Source of the DNA: Glebionis coronaria
Taxonomy: Eukaryota > Streptophyta > Magnoliopsida > Asterales > Asteraceae
Reading direction: 5' to 3'
DNA length: 64,000 nt
Assembly: GCA_025667525.1 (NCBI GenBank)
Contig: CM046875.1
Location: 206,022,271-206,086,270, forward strand
The notes under the pieces were generated by a model. The model made no database searches and was not told the origin of the DNA. It saw only the letters and a program-made list of their open reading frames with translations. Position 1 is the first letter of the stretch; each line of letters opens with the position of its first letter. The position numbers were made by a program, and so were the translations under genes. This document shows, piece by piece, positions 47,390-59,419 of this stretch.

Positions 47390-47576
47390 ATCATTAATGT
47401 AATATGCTATATATAAGAAATTATTAATTTATAGTTTATATGGGGTCTAAAGAAATTATCAAAAATGTATTATCTTATTCATTTAGCACCCTATCCCCGA
47501 GTTGGGACCGACAAAAAATATTATCTTAGAGAGTTTATTAAATAATCGAGTATTAATTTATCGAGTTTCTACTGTA

Positions 47577-47801
47577 TTAAAATAAATCGAGAACGTTAAC
47601 CACTGTTTGTACGTCAACAAAAGAACAAAAAGCTAGTAATGCACTTAAAGACAAGAAAATAATATTTTAATATTATTATTGTTTATTATTTTTCTCTAAA
47701 CTTCTGCAACTATTTCATCTAGTTCTTTGAATCTTTATCATAAACTTAAGATCTAAACCTAAAAATAAAACTTTATTCCTCGTGTATTCGTTCATTTGTT
47801 A
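47577..47801. other. Short intergenic gap between pogo element and element 3
   Basis: About 225 bp of A/T-rich DNA with no gene. It ends in the target duplication GTGCA (47802-47806) of element 3. Confidence 0.6.
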
Positions 47802-48665
47802 GTGCATGATATGAGGGTATTTACTCATATCATTTGTATCTTTAAACAATGAAATTATGCATGAAATGTATCAAATATGCCGTGTATATGTGTATTTCTT
47901 GTTTGAATGTCTGTAGGTACCAAGTTCGCGAAAACCGACAAAAATCGACACGAGAATGAAGAAAAAGATCAAAGAAGCCAAAATCGAGCTCGACTTTAGC
48001 GGATTTCATCATTTATTGAGCTAATGGGCCAAGTGGGTCCCACAATGTGGAAAATGGGCTCAAAGGCCCATTTAAGTTTCAAGTTAATAGTTTTAAATAA
48101 TTCAAGGCCCAAAAATGGGATAATTTATACGGATGGAAATTAAGAGACTTGGGCCAAAAGTCCAATAACCTCAACTTAATTGAATGAAATATTGAATTGG
48201 GCCTAGGGTTTGTAAATAAACCAATCCCCTTTTTACCCTACTTTATACGTTTATATTAAACGTGTTTAACTCTTCTACCCATTTATTGCCTCTCACCCAC
48301 TCACCAAACCATCCATTCATATCCACTCATTTTTCACACGTCACACATACCAAATTAAATAAATACCGTTCCACTTTCACACTTTAAATATTACATCGAT
48401 AAAAACTATGTGTTTCACCTTCATCCCTTTCTTCCCCAAATAAAATTACCAGTCACAGTCACTGTTCACATAAACCCTAGTTGGGTAAAAAGTTAATTAA
48501 ACATAGGGGTTTTGATCACACGTGCTAATCATGTGTAGGGGAATAAAAACCCCCAATTTTAATGAAGAGAGTATGAGGAAGAGAAGAGATACGTGGCAGC
48601 GGATCATTGGCTTCAACACATCATTCCTCCTAATCAACCAATCAGAGAGCTTCAAAGAAGCACAA

Positions 48666-48705
48666 CTAGCACACACGGATGCCACGTTGGCAATCCGTGT
48701 GCTAG
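48666..48705. repeat. 40-bp near-perfect palindrome upstream of element 3 TATA box
   Basis: The left arm CTAGCACACACGGATGCCA and right arm TGGCAATCCGTGTGCTAG pair around a 3-nt loop, with a two-base and a one-base bulge. It lies about 125 bp before the TATA box. The 3' LTR keeps it (60279-60318) with one change, in the loop. Confidence 0.85.
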
Positions 48706-48827
48706 TAGTGCTATATCCACCATCCAATCACGAGAGAGAAAGAAGAATGAAGATCAAGGGCCAAGAATCAAAAGGAATATTCTTCAAAATATTCGGATAT
48801 CCTTCATCAGCAAGCCCTTGGGGAGGC

Positions 48828-48837
48828 TATAAAAACC
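48828..48837 (+). promoter_or_regulatory. TATA box of element 3 5' LTR
   Basis: CTATAAAAAC follows GGGGAGG. The 3' LTR has the same box at 60440-60449. R plus U5 would then be about 2.3 kb. Confidence 0.6.
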
Positions 48838-49014
48838 CTCAAATAATCTTGTAAAAATCATCCTTTCTTTTACTTTAAAGTTATTATGTAGAATTTGTTT
48901 TAGGATTAAATCTTGTATTTCTTTTTATCAAGCTTTGTATTGTTACTGGAAAATTAATAAAAGTTCAGTTATTTTATTTTACATTCGTGTCTCATTGATT
49001 TACTTTTTCTATTT

Positions 49015-49260
49015 TACATTAATAATGTTTGATATGTTAAATTAATAAAATTAATAAAAGTCTTATAACTATTTTACATTAATAATGTTTGATATGTTAA
49101 ATTTAAACTAATTAATAGTTTATTTAATAAAATTAATAAAATTAATAAAAGTCTTATAACTATTTTACTTTGTATTGTTACTTTGTATTGCTACTTTGTA
49201 TTGTTACTGGAAAATTAATAAAATTAATAAAAGTCTTATAACTATTTTACATTAATAATG
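49015..49260. repeat. Tandemly duplicated A/T-rich segment, 5' LTR only
   Basis: AATAATGTTTGATATGTTAA occurs at 49021 and 49081 and again near 49254. TTAATAAAAGTCTTATAACT also occurs three times, and TTTGTATTG three times in between. The 3' LTR has a single copy (near 60650-60690), so the expansion arose after insertion. Confidence 0.85.
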
Positions 49261-50357
49261 TTTGATATGTTAAATTTAAACTAATTAATAGTTTAGATTT
49301 AATATTAGAAGTAAAAAATTGGATATAATATTTTCCCTACTAGAAAATATTCACAAGCAGTTAAGATTGTTCGATAAAGGAGATGGTGTTGGTGGTCCGA
49401 ATGGTGTTTAATGGTGGATTAAGGTGTCATTTTGGTTCATAGGTTGCTCAGCGCAAACCTACGTCTCAAAGGAATACGTCAAAAAGGTTCTAATCCTTTT
49501 TAATTTTTATGTATTTACAGTTTCTTTTTATCTTATAATCTGCTTCTTTGATTTTTCTGTGATGTTGATTATATGTTGTTTGATTATATGATGTTACATG
49601 ATAAAACGTTTGAATGATTTAATTGTTTCGTTCAGTTAGTTTGATAAAATCTGCTTGAGTATTTATATATTGAGATAACTTACTGTTGGATTTATAAGTT
49701 TTAGATATTTTGAGGATTTGTTTTAGAAATCTGCTCTTGTCGATTTTGGATTGATTTAACTGAGTCCATAACCTGCTTAGCTGATATTACACGTTTCTGT
49801 TTGGTCATTTTATTGGAACTGCTTATATGCACTGTTATGGATCTGATCGTATTCTAGTCTGCTTTTATATTAGAATTGCTGATAGATGTTTCTTCTAGCT
49901 ATTTTTCAGTTTTACTGCTTTATTTGTTAAAGTTCATCATGGATAATGTTACATCAGCTTTCGTTGAATGATGCATAAAATGGTGTAGAGTTTGCTGTAG
50001 TCTGTTGAATTAACTCTGCTGAGTTTATTAGCAGATTAGGTTTGGTATTGAGCTTGTTTGTTTCCCGTTTTTTTTATCTGATCTTATATGCATTTTGGAT
50101 AAGTTGATAGGATTTATATAACTTCCTGAACTTTCTGATTTGTTAACTGTTATAACTTTGGTAGTTTACTCCTTATATGTTTTTGCTAATATAAATTGTT
50201 CTAGTATTCAGCTTATCAGTTCCATTGATTGATAAGCTCAAAAGCTGTTTTCCTAGCAGCTTAAAGCTATTAAGCTATCCATAAGTCTCTCCTGAGACTC
50301 AATTTTAATCTGTAAAAAAAAATAAATAAATAAATATGTTCCAAAAATTTGTCACTT

Positions 50358-50424
50358 ATGGGTTTCGAACTCAAGACCTCTTGTTTGTATGCATTGTGTG
50401 ATAACCATCTGGGCTAACTGGCCT
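50358..50424 (-). other. Antisense tRNA-like segment with A and B boxes (element 3 5' LTR)
   Basis: On the minus strand TAGCCCAGATGG (50405-50416) matches a Pol III A box and GAGTTCGAAACCC (50360-50372) a B box, about 32 nt apart as in tRNA genes. A T-rich run (the A-rich 50311-50339 on the plus strand) follows. The overall layout resembles a degenerate tRNA or tRNA-derived SINE head. I cannot assign an anticodon. Confidence 0.65.
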
Positions 50425-51131
50425 TTTTATTTCTATTCTTGTGAACTCATTAATAGAGTGTAGATGACTTTGGCAGATTCATTTTAGTAACATTTTATTT
50501 ACTTTAAATTCGTTTTCAAATAAATTTTTCTTAATTAAAGTTTTTATTAAAATTTGTTTTAGTTAAATAAAAAAAAATAAGATAAATAAATAAAATGTTT
50601 TTATCAATTTTAAAAGTTTAGTTAATCTTTAATTAATTAGAGTTTTATAAATTTAGAATTAGATAAAAATAGTTTTTAAATAGATTTGAAAATTTTTAAT
50701 ATAGTTTATTAGTTTTAAAAGTAAATTAGATTAAAAGTTATTTTTATTAAATAGATTTATTTTATAGATTTTCAAATAGATTAATTTTTAAATAGTGTTA
50801 ATTTTTAAGTAATTAATTGATTGTAGATTTTAAATATAGCGGGATTTACGATTCATGCACTTTAGGCTAAAACTAATTAGTTTAAAATTTGTAGATTTTA
50901 ATTGTAGTTTAAAAAACCGAAATCCAATTCAAATCGATTGTCCAAATCAAAGCAAAACGTCTCAAATTCATAAGATCTTCGTGTACAACGAACTTGATTC
51001 ACTCACGTGTTTAATTGAATTCGTCATTGGTAATATTAGTCTGTTACTTTTTCCTAAAGGTAATTTTCTAATTTACCCTATAACGTAATCTCAAATAAAT
51101 CACTATACACATCTCCACACATCAAAAATTT

Positions 51132-51149
51132 TGGCGCCGCTGCCGGGGA
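51132..51149 (+). promoter_or_regulatory. Primer-binding site, element 3 (tRNA-Asp type)
   Basis: TGGCGCCGCTGCCGGGGA starts 7 nt after the 5' LTR and is identical to the site of element 1. Confidence 0.85.
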
Positions 51150-51802
51150 TCTTGTGTACGATTCGTCTTTGTGGAGATTTTTTGATCGTTGATTTGAAGA
51201 CCCTTTCCGTCCTCTGAAAGTTTTGTTATTTTTTCTATTATATAGTATGTATCGATTTTCTCGTTTTTTGCGAATAATATATTGTATTACGTAGCATAAT
51301 AAATTTACATATCTTTCAAATAAGGCCTTAGTTGGGATTTCATCACCTAGCTATTGTATTCGAATCCAAAACAAAAATAAAAGGCAAAATAGATAAATAC
51401 TAATAAGAAGTTTGAACTCGATTTATACAAACTATAAGGTGGGTATAAGGCGACGTGCTATAAAAGGCCGTCTAAGGAAAAAGGTTTTTAAGTGCTTTGT
51501 GCCACCTCGTTTCCCCGCTTGCTTGTGCGTATATTGAGAGGGACAACCTATTATTGGTTTTCCGACTCAAGTAGTAATAAATCTTATTTTTGTTGTTTAC
51601 TTATTGAACCTCGAGACGTTTAGGTTTCCACCTATCGTTTCAAAGTCGACCGAGGGTAATTTGCTTCCATAGTAGTTATACTTATTCCTTGTTTTTTATC
51701 GATCATTATTGATTGAGCAATACCAAATAAAAATACCAAAAATAATCTTCTTCTTGTCTAATTTCTTTTCTTCAATCCTCTAAATTCTCGTCTTTGTAGT
51801 GT
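51150..51802 (+). other. Element 3 untranslated leader
   Basis: About 0.65 kb without a supported frame, similar in several stretches to the leader of element 1 (for example GGTGGGTATAAGGCG words). Gag starts at ATG 51803. Confidence 0.6.
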
Positions 51803-54409
51803 ATGCAATTACGTTCTTCTCGTCTTGTGATTGATTTTAATAGGCTTGAAAATATTCCTCGTAGAAATAGAAATCGTCAACAACGAATAGTGGAACCCGA
51901 GTTTCCACCTATTGTTGTAGAGATGGCCGATAACCGAAAAATGGAGGAATTGCTCCGTGCACCCACCGAAGGGTATGGGGAAGCAATCGTTGTGCCGGCT
52001 ATTTTGGCGGATCATTATGAGATTAAGACGGGTCTTTTATCGCTCATTCGTTCCGACCAATTTCGTGGCAATGAGACCGATAACCCGCACTCTCACATTT
52101 GGAATTTTCTTCGAATTACCTCGACTCTTAAGTTTAGAGATGTGCCAAATGACGCGATTAAGCTCATGCTTTTTCCGTACTCGCTCGAGGGTAATGCTAA
52201 GATTTGGTATGAGAAAGAACCACCGGGTTCGATCTTAAAATGGGATGATTTAGTGTCTAAGTTTATGAATTATTTCTTTCCGCCATCTAAGACAACACAC
52301 TTTAAGAACGAGATCACTAGATTTGAACAAAAAGTGCATGAATAGTTTGGGGTTGCATGGGAAAGATTTAAAGATTTGTTGAGACAATGTCCACACCACG
52401 GTTTCTCGGAATTGCATCAAATAAATACTTTCTATAATGGGCTTAATATGATTGAACAAGATTCTTTAAATGCCGCCGCGGGTGGTAATCTTTTAAAAAA
52501 AACTCCGAGAGACGCGTGGGGAATAACTGAGAATAAATCTAGAGCACAATATTCACGAAACACACCGGGTGTTTCCAATGTGAATTCATTTAATCTCGAG
52601 ATTGCTAGATTGGACTCTAAGATTGACACGATTTTGAATGCGCTTAGGAAGAATCCTCATGGATCCATTAATATGGTTGAGAATATTTGTGTATCATGTG
52701 GTGGAGCACATCCTAATCATGCTTGTTTAACCACGGGGTTTGATCAAGCTAGTGCTTTTGTCGCGACGGGAACTTATGGCTCCAACGGTCAAGTTCCTCG
52801 TCAAAATCATGTTGCTCCACCGGGTTTTCCACCGGTTCAAAATAGGTACAACAATGGAAACAATGGGAATAATTTTAACCGTGGTAACCAAGGGAATTTC
52901 AATCAAGGAAATGGGTTTAATGCAAATCAAAACAATCAAGGTTTTCAAGGGAATAATCAAAATGATTTGTCAAGCTACATTAAAACGAATGAGGCAAATT
53001 TGAAAGCTTTTCAAAATAACATTCAAGGACAAATGGCAACTTTGAAAAATGAGTTTCAAAATACGATAAAAGGGCAAAACAATAAGATTGAGCTTAATCA
53101 ACAAAGGCTAGAACAAAACCAAAACCGTTTTGAGCAAAGATTAGAGCAAAGTCAAAATCGTATGCAACAAAGTTTGGAACAAGGTCAAAATAAATTACTC
53201 TCGATGTTTGAATCTTTTATGACCAAACCTTCCTCGTCTTCGGGTGGCTTACCTAGTAACACCATTCCAAACCCGAAGGGTGAGATGAAAGCCATAACCA
53301 CACGTAGTGGGAAAGCTTTAGACGGACCTTTGCTTCCACATGTGAGTACCTCTACGGTGAGGGAAGTGGAGCAAGAACCCGAGGTGGTTAAAGAAAAGGA
53401 AATTCCTATTCCACCAAAGGTAGACCAATTGCCTATTCCGGAACCCGAGCTTCCGAAGACTAAACCCACACTACCCTACCCTTCGAGACTTAACCAAGAG
53501 AAGCTCCACGAAAAGTCCAATGCTCAAATGGCTATTTTTTTAGAGATGTTTAAGAATCTTCATATTAATGTTAGTTTCGCGGATGCATTGCTTTACATAC
53601 CTAAGTTTGCTTCGACTATTAAGAGATTGATGAATGATAAAGGGAAATTGGTTGAAGTGTCTACATCTTTAGATGCTAATTATTCCGCGGTTCTTACACA
53701 AAAGCTTCCCAAAAAGCTTGGAGACCCGGGCGAGTTTGTGATACCATGTGATTTCCCTAATATGGAAGGATGCTTAGCATTAGCCGATCTTGGTGCTAGC
53801 ATTAATTTGATGCCTATTTCCGTGTGGAAAAGGTTATCACTTCCCGAGCTTACACCTACTAAGATGACTCTCGAGCTAGCGGATCGATCGATCGCCTTAC
53901 CAAAAGGTATAACCGAGGACGTGTTTGTCAAGGTAGGGAAACTCGTCTTTCCAACGGACTTTGTGGTTTGCGATTATCCCGAAGATTCTCGTGTACCACT
54001 AATTTTGGGAAGACCGTTTTTGATGACGGCTAGTGCTTTAGTTGACATGAAAGCGGGGAAATTGACTTTAAGAGTTGGTGATGAAAATATCACGTTTGAT
54101 ATTGGTCATATCTCTAAATTTTCTTCCAAGTATTACGAGGAATCAATTAATCAAATCGATGTGATTGATGTTACTTGTGAAGAATATTCTCAAGAAGTGC
54201 TTGGATTCTCGGCTAATTCCGAAAGTGGAAATCCTTCTTTATCAGATCCTATTATTGCCCTTTCGTCTCCACCCCTTACTCCATTTGGGGCTAGTGATTT
54301 TATCTTGGAGGAGGTGGATGCTTTTCTTAGCACACCGGATTTGCTATCTTCATATGATGAGGATTATCATGATATGGAGGGAGATATCGATTTACTTGAA
54401 GCCTTTTAG
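51803..54409 (+). pseudogene. gag: Element 3 gag and protease, interrupted by in-frame stops
   Basis: From ATG 51803 (MQLRSSRLV) one frame runs to 54409 except for a TAG at 52343-52345. Capsid motifs are APTEGYGEAIVVPAI, FPYSLEGNAKIWYE, FFPPSKTTHFKNEI and CPHHGFSELHQINTFYNGL, all paralleling element 1. A zinc knuckle CVSCGGAHPNHAC (near 52690), an Asn/Gln-rich stretch and a Gln-rich heptad-like segment (EQNQNRFEQRLEQSQNRM) follow. The protease shows ALADLGASINLMP (near 53777-53815). The frame ends at TAG 54407-54409, with another stop at 54425-54427, both in the linker before RT. Confidence 0.87.
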
Positions 54410-54436
54410 AATGAAGATCCTTATTAATCGCCACCT

Positions 54437-57419
54437 ATGGATTTGAAAGTTGTGAATAAAAATGAGACTAAAGTGAAAACATCTATTGAGGAAGCACCCG
54501 AATTAGAACTTAAGGAATTACCCACTCATTTGGAGTATGCTTTTCTTGAAGGAACGGGTAAGTTATCGGTGATTATTGCTAAGGGATTAAAGGAAAATGA
54601 AAAGGATGAACTCATCAAAGTGCTTAAGAAGCATAAACGGGGCATTGCATGGAAAATCTCTGACATTAAGGGTATAGATCCCAAATTTTGTACTCATAAA
54701 ATTTTAATGGAGGATGATTATAAACCCGCTATCCAAAATCAAAGAAGGGTCAATCCAAAGATTCATGAGGTGATCAAAAAGGAAGTCACTAAACTTCTAG
54801 ACGCCGGAATGATCTACCCTATCTCGGATAGTCCATGGGTTAGCCCCGTGCATTGTGTTCCAAAGAAAGGAGGAATGACGGTTGTTACTAATGAGGATAA
54901 TGAATTGATTCCTACTAGACTCGTGACCGGTTGGCGTGTTTGTATTGATTATAGGAAACTTAATGATGCCACTAGGAAGGATCATTTTCCATTACCTTTT
55001 ATGGATCAAATGTTAGAGAGACTAGCGGGGAATGAATTCTATTGCTTTTTGGATGGATTTTCCGGCTATTTCCAAATCCTCATTTGACCCTCGTGATCAA
55101 GAAAATACCACATTCACTGGTCCTTATGGAACATTTGCTTATTGTCGCATGCCTTTTGGACTATGCAATGCTCCGGGGACGTTCCAAAGGTGCATGATGG
55201 CCATTTTCCATGATATGATCGAGAAAACCATGGAAGTCTTCATGGATGACTTTTCGGTTTTTGGGGAATCTTTCACTTCATGTCTCTCTAACCTTGAAAG
55301 AATGTTGCAACGTTGTGAGGAAACGAATCTTGTGCTTAATTATGAAAAATGTCACTTCATGTGCAAAGAGGGAATTGTGTTAGGACATAAGATCTCTAAG
55401 GCCGGTGTTGAGGTTGATATGGCTAAAATCGACGTGATTGCCAAATTGCCTCCGCCCACCACCGTTAAGGGAGTAAGGAGTTTTCTCGGCCATGCCAGCT
55501 TCTATCATCGTTTTATACATGACTTCCCTAAGACAGCTCGGCCTATGACCCATCTTTTGGAAAAAGAGACTCCTTTCATCTTTTCGGATGAGTGTATTCA
55601 AGCCTTTGAGATGCTTAAAAAGAAGTTAACCGAATCTCCAATCTTAGTTGCCCCGGATTGGAATCTACCTTTTGAAATTATGTGTGATGCTAGTGATTAT
55701 GCGGTAGGTGCGGTTTTGGGGCAACGTAAGTTAAAACACTTCTTGCCTATACACTATGCAAGTAAGACTATGACGGATGCTCAAACAAAGTACACTACAA
55801 CGGAAAAGGAGTTACTTTCCGTTGTGTATGCTTTTGAAAAGTTTAGACCATATATCGTCTTGTCTCAAACCATAGTGTATACGGACCACTCGGCTATCAA
55901 ATATCTTCTTAATAAACAAGATGCTAAGCCGAGGTTGCTCTGGTGGATTCTCCTCCTTCAAGAATTTAATGTCAAAATTCTAGACAAAAAAGGAGCCGAG
56001 AATCTCGCGGCCGATCATTTATCTCGACTTGAGAATCCTCACCAAAGCGATCGAGAGAACAAGGAAATCAATGAAACATTTCCTCTCGAGACGCTTGGTA
56101 TGATTGCTTTTCGTGGTGATGATAGTACCCCATGGTTTGCGGACATCGCAAATTACCATGCGGGGAAGTTTGTGATCAAGGGTATGTCGTCCCAACAAAA
56201 ACGAAAGTTTTTCAAGGATATTTCATATTACTTTTGGGACGAACCCTATTTGTTTCGTGTGTGCGCGGATCAAGTGATTCTTAGGTGCGTGTTTGGCAAA
56301 GAAGCTCAAGATATCCTTAAATCTTGTCATGAGGGACCCACCGGGGGACATCATGGTGCTAACGACACCGCGAAGAAAGTCTTTGATGCCGGCTTCTTTT
56401 GGCCTTCCATATATCGTGATGCCCAAGACTTGATCAAGGCTTGTGATGCTTGTCAACGTCAAGGAAAGAACTCACAAAGGGATGAAATGCCTCAAAACAT
56501 TATCCAAGTTTGTGAAATCTTTGACATGTGGGGGATCGATTTAATGGGGCCGTTTCCATCTTCGAAAGGAAATAAATACATTCTCGTAGCTGTGGACTAT
56601 TTGTCTAAATGGGTCGAAGCTAAGGCTTTGCCCACGAATGATGCTCGAGTTGTGGTGAACTTTTTGAAACAACTCTTTGCTAGGTTTGGAACTCCGCGGG
56701 CTATTATAAGTGATCGCGGGACCCATTTTTGTAATGAACAATTTGAAAAAGTTCTAAAGAAATATGGTGTCACTCATCGACTTTCTACGGCTTATCACCC
56801 TCAAACGAGTGGTCAAGTGGAGGTTTCAACCCGTGCTCTTAAAAGGATTTTGGAGCGTTCTATTGGAGAGAACCGCACTTCATGGTCGGATAAATTGGAC
56901 GATGCATTGTGGGCTTTTCGTACGGCTTACAAGACGCCAATTGGTTGTACACCATTTAGGTTGGTCTATGGAAAAGCATGCCACTTGCCAATTGAACTCG
57001 AACATAAGGCGTATTGGGCTCTTAAGCATTGTAACTTTGATTTGAGGACCGCGGGTGATCATCGCAAGGTTCAGTTGAATGAACTAAGTGAATTAAGGGA
57101 TCAAGCTTATGAAAATTCTTTGATCTACAAAGAGAAGACTAAGAGGATTCATGACTCTAAGATCAAAAACCGCATTTTCAATGTTGGTGATCAAGTCCTC
57201 TTATTCAATTCTAGACTCAAGATTTTCTCGGGCAAGCTTAAATCCTGTTGGTCCGGACCATTCACCATTGCACAAGTTTTCCCTTATGGCACCGTTGAGC
57301 TAGCTCAAAAAGACGGACCTAACTTTAAGGTGAATGGTCATCGTGTGAAACACTACTTTGGAGGGGACATACCTACGGAGGTTGTCCCGGATCTTCAAAC
57401 TTTCCCTAAGGACCAATGA
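54437..57419 (+). pseudogene. pol: Element 3 RT, RNase H and integrase, one frameshift
   Basis: RT begins in the gag frame ([29 protein letters not shown]) and is shifted at about 55078-55086, where one extra base appears to be present, compared with element 1. The remaining 780 or so codons are open. They hold the catalytic FMDDFSVFG (near 55235-55260), RNase H with [15 protein letters not shown] and [10 protein letters not shown], and integrase with the HHCC finger (near 56325-56460). The integrase DDE motifs are WGIDLMGP (Leu where element 1 has Phe), IISDRGTHF and [10 protein letters not shown]. It ends at TGA 57417-57419, with no chromodomain. Confidence 0.92.
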
Positions 57420-59419
57420 ATGCGGGGATCGAGTCGAGCTCATGACTCGGTGAACAAAAACGAGGTGCCTTGTGGGGGAGTCCCATACTTTCTATCTTCT
57501 TTCTATTTTCTAACATTAATAAGGCTTGATCTTTCAAGCTCGTGCTCGTGATTTGTTGTGTTGTGATCTTAGGTATGACCCTAATATTTGAAGATTCTCG
57601 TGTTCGGTTTTTGCCGGTCCACTTGATCTTCCATTCTTTGAATGCCAAAAAGGGGCACACTTTCTATCTCTTGATTTTTATTGACTAACGTTTTATCTTG
57701 AGGCATAATTAATAAACTGCTAATAGATTTGCGTGCTCTTTCCATGCTAGGAATTTGAATTAGACTCTTCGTATTTTAGCAAGGGGGTGTTACTCTTGAG
57801 CTAAGAAACATTGAGGACAATGTTTGGTTTTAGCATGGGGGAGTCAATCGATATAATCGCTTGCAATTGCTTTTGTCGTGTCCAAACGCATTCTTTTTCT
57901 CATTTTTCAATAAAATTTTAAATTTTTTGTGTTATTTTTAAGTTTTAATTAATAAAATAAGTGTTTTTGACACGAATGTAGGCTTTCTGTTGGTGAAAAT
58001 AAGAATAGTTTTTGACTCGACTCGGTTTTTAACCTTAGCTTTTCCTTAACGTATTTGAATTAAGTTTTGCTAGGCTATTATATAGGGAGCTTTAAAACGC
58101 GAAAGTCTTAATTCATACGAGTTAAGAACAAGAACTTTTCGCAAGCTCCTATAATTGATCCTAGAAAGTCGTCTATCAAGGGAACTTTAAAACGCAAATT
58201 CTAAAACTTGCAAAAGTATAAGAAGATGCAAGATCCTATAGATGACTTGAAAACCCAAAACTTTGATTTAATAGGCTAAGTATCTATTGATTTCACAATC
58301 TTGAAATTTTACAATATGGAGAACAAGAGATGATAGAGCCAATTATAAGTTTGGTATTCTTTCGGGAACTTATGTGAGGTAATTATAAGCCTATTCTCCC
58401 ATCGCTTGCTAATAAATTTATTTGCAATAAATAAGGTTGAACGATTTGAAAAGTTATTTAGCTTCTAGCCCAAGATCGTTTAAAAGTTGCTCGGTATGGA
58501 TTAGATTTCATAGCCAAGGCATAACTTATTGAAGCGGGATGCGAAGATTGGCAAGTCCAAAAAGGTCCTAACAAGACATGAGGGCTATGTTTTATTGCTA
58601 AAGATCTCAAGTGATGTGAAGAATCATTTATCAAAAATCAATATGAAGGATCGAGACACACGACGAAAAGCAAATACTCCCAAAAAGTCATAGAGAAGTC
58701 TATCCAAAAAGACCATAATAAGGTATGAGGATAAATGAAGCCAAGTCCAAAAAGGAGGCGGATCGTTGTATATCAAAATCCCAAATAAAGATTGGAGAAA
58801 AATGAAGAAGTCGTGGTCCAAGTATGAATCTCTCAAAACTTCAAGTGAAGAAATTCCTATATGAAGAGAAGACCATTACTTCATGAGCGTCTCTCAAGGT
58901 TTGAAGTATAAAGTCGCTGCCAAATATCGGTCCGAGAAAGGTCTCAAATCGCGAAGTAAGTTATGCCAAGATATGAACTTTATGAAGTCCCGAGAAGCAG
59001 TTTTAAAAGATTTTGTCCTTTAGCTAACTATTGATTAAATCGTTCACTTTATTTTAGGCCTAATAAATTATCGAAATAAGTCAACAATGCATCTTCGTGA
59101 TCATTCTAGACAACAATAAAATATAAGAGATACACATAGGAATAAGGGAGTCTAAGTGAATAATTGGCCCACATGAGTTCGTGTTAGTCTACCAACTTAT
59201 AATAACAATGATCTTGTTTTTGCACTTGGCATGGAAAAGTGAAAAGTCGGAGACGATGAATCTATTTGAGCTTTTATGATCCTTAAAGTTATTTTTCAAT
59301 AATGATAGCAATACATTATGTCTTTGGAAAATAAAATGTCAAAAGCTGAATAATGGTGTAGTTAGAGTTTAACTCTATCATTGCGTGAGGACACGGCAAT
59401 TGCTTAGCATGGGGGAATT
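57420..59419 (+). other. Element 3 3' untranslated region
   Basis: About 2 kb with no supported frame. It shares with element 1 the inverted repeat CGAGTC/GACTCG and the hairpin TGGGGGAGTCCCA (57472-57484), an internal polypurine-like cassette (57811-57843) and the terminal tract GCATGGGGGAATT (59408-59419). Confidence 0.7.
57811..57843 (+). promoter_or_regulatory. Internal polypurine-tract-like cassette, element 3
   Basis: TTGAGGACAATG, then TTTTAGCATGGGGGAG. The terminal tract has TTAGCATGGGGGAA (59404-59417). The variant base C in TAGCATG is shared by both copies here, whereas both copies in element 1 have TAGTATG. Confidence 0.6.

Larger units (their letters stand above)
35216..47574 (+). 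mobile_element. Pogo-type (Emigrant/Lemi1-like) DNA transposon, split by element 2
   Basis: It is flanked by TA (35214-35215 and 47575-47576). The left end reads CAGTAGAAATTCTATAAAAT and the right end, on the minus strand, CAGTAGAAACTCGATAAATT. These form imperfect inverted repeats of about 24 bp that resemble the Emigrant/Lemi1 consensus as I remember it. Without element 2 and one target duplication it is about 2.2 kb, suitable for a full-length autonomous pogo-like element. It encodes a CENP-B-like transposase in two exons, now carrying frameshifts and stops. Confidence 0.9.
47807..51124 (+). repeat. Element 3 5' LTR (3318 bp)
   Basis: A direct repeat of 59420-62532, about 1-2 differences per 100 in the parts compared. 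It is some 200 bp longer because of tandem duplication of an A/T-rich segment at about 49015-49260. It contains a terminal inverted repeat (47807-47832), a 40-bp near-perfect palindrome (48666-48705), a TATA box (48828-48837) and an antisense tRNA-like segment (50358-50424). Confidence 0.95.

Noticed and set aside
48497..48854. Frames on both strands in the element 3 U3 region, recurring at 60110-60340
   Set aside because: They recur only because the LTR is duplicated, overlap the promoter palindrome, and show no domain.
52343..52345. TAG in element 3 gag, considered as programmed readthrough
   Set aside because: It lies in the middle of the capsid domain, not at a gag-pol border, and element 1 has a sense codon there. 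A mutation is the simpler reading.
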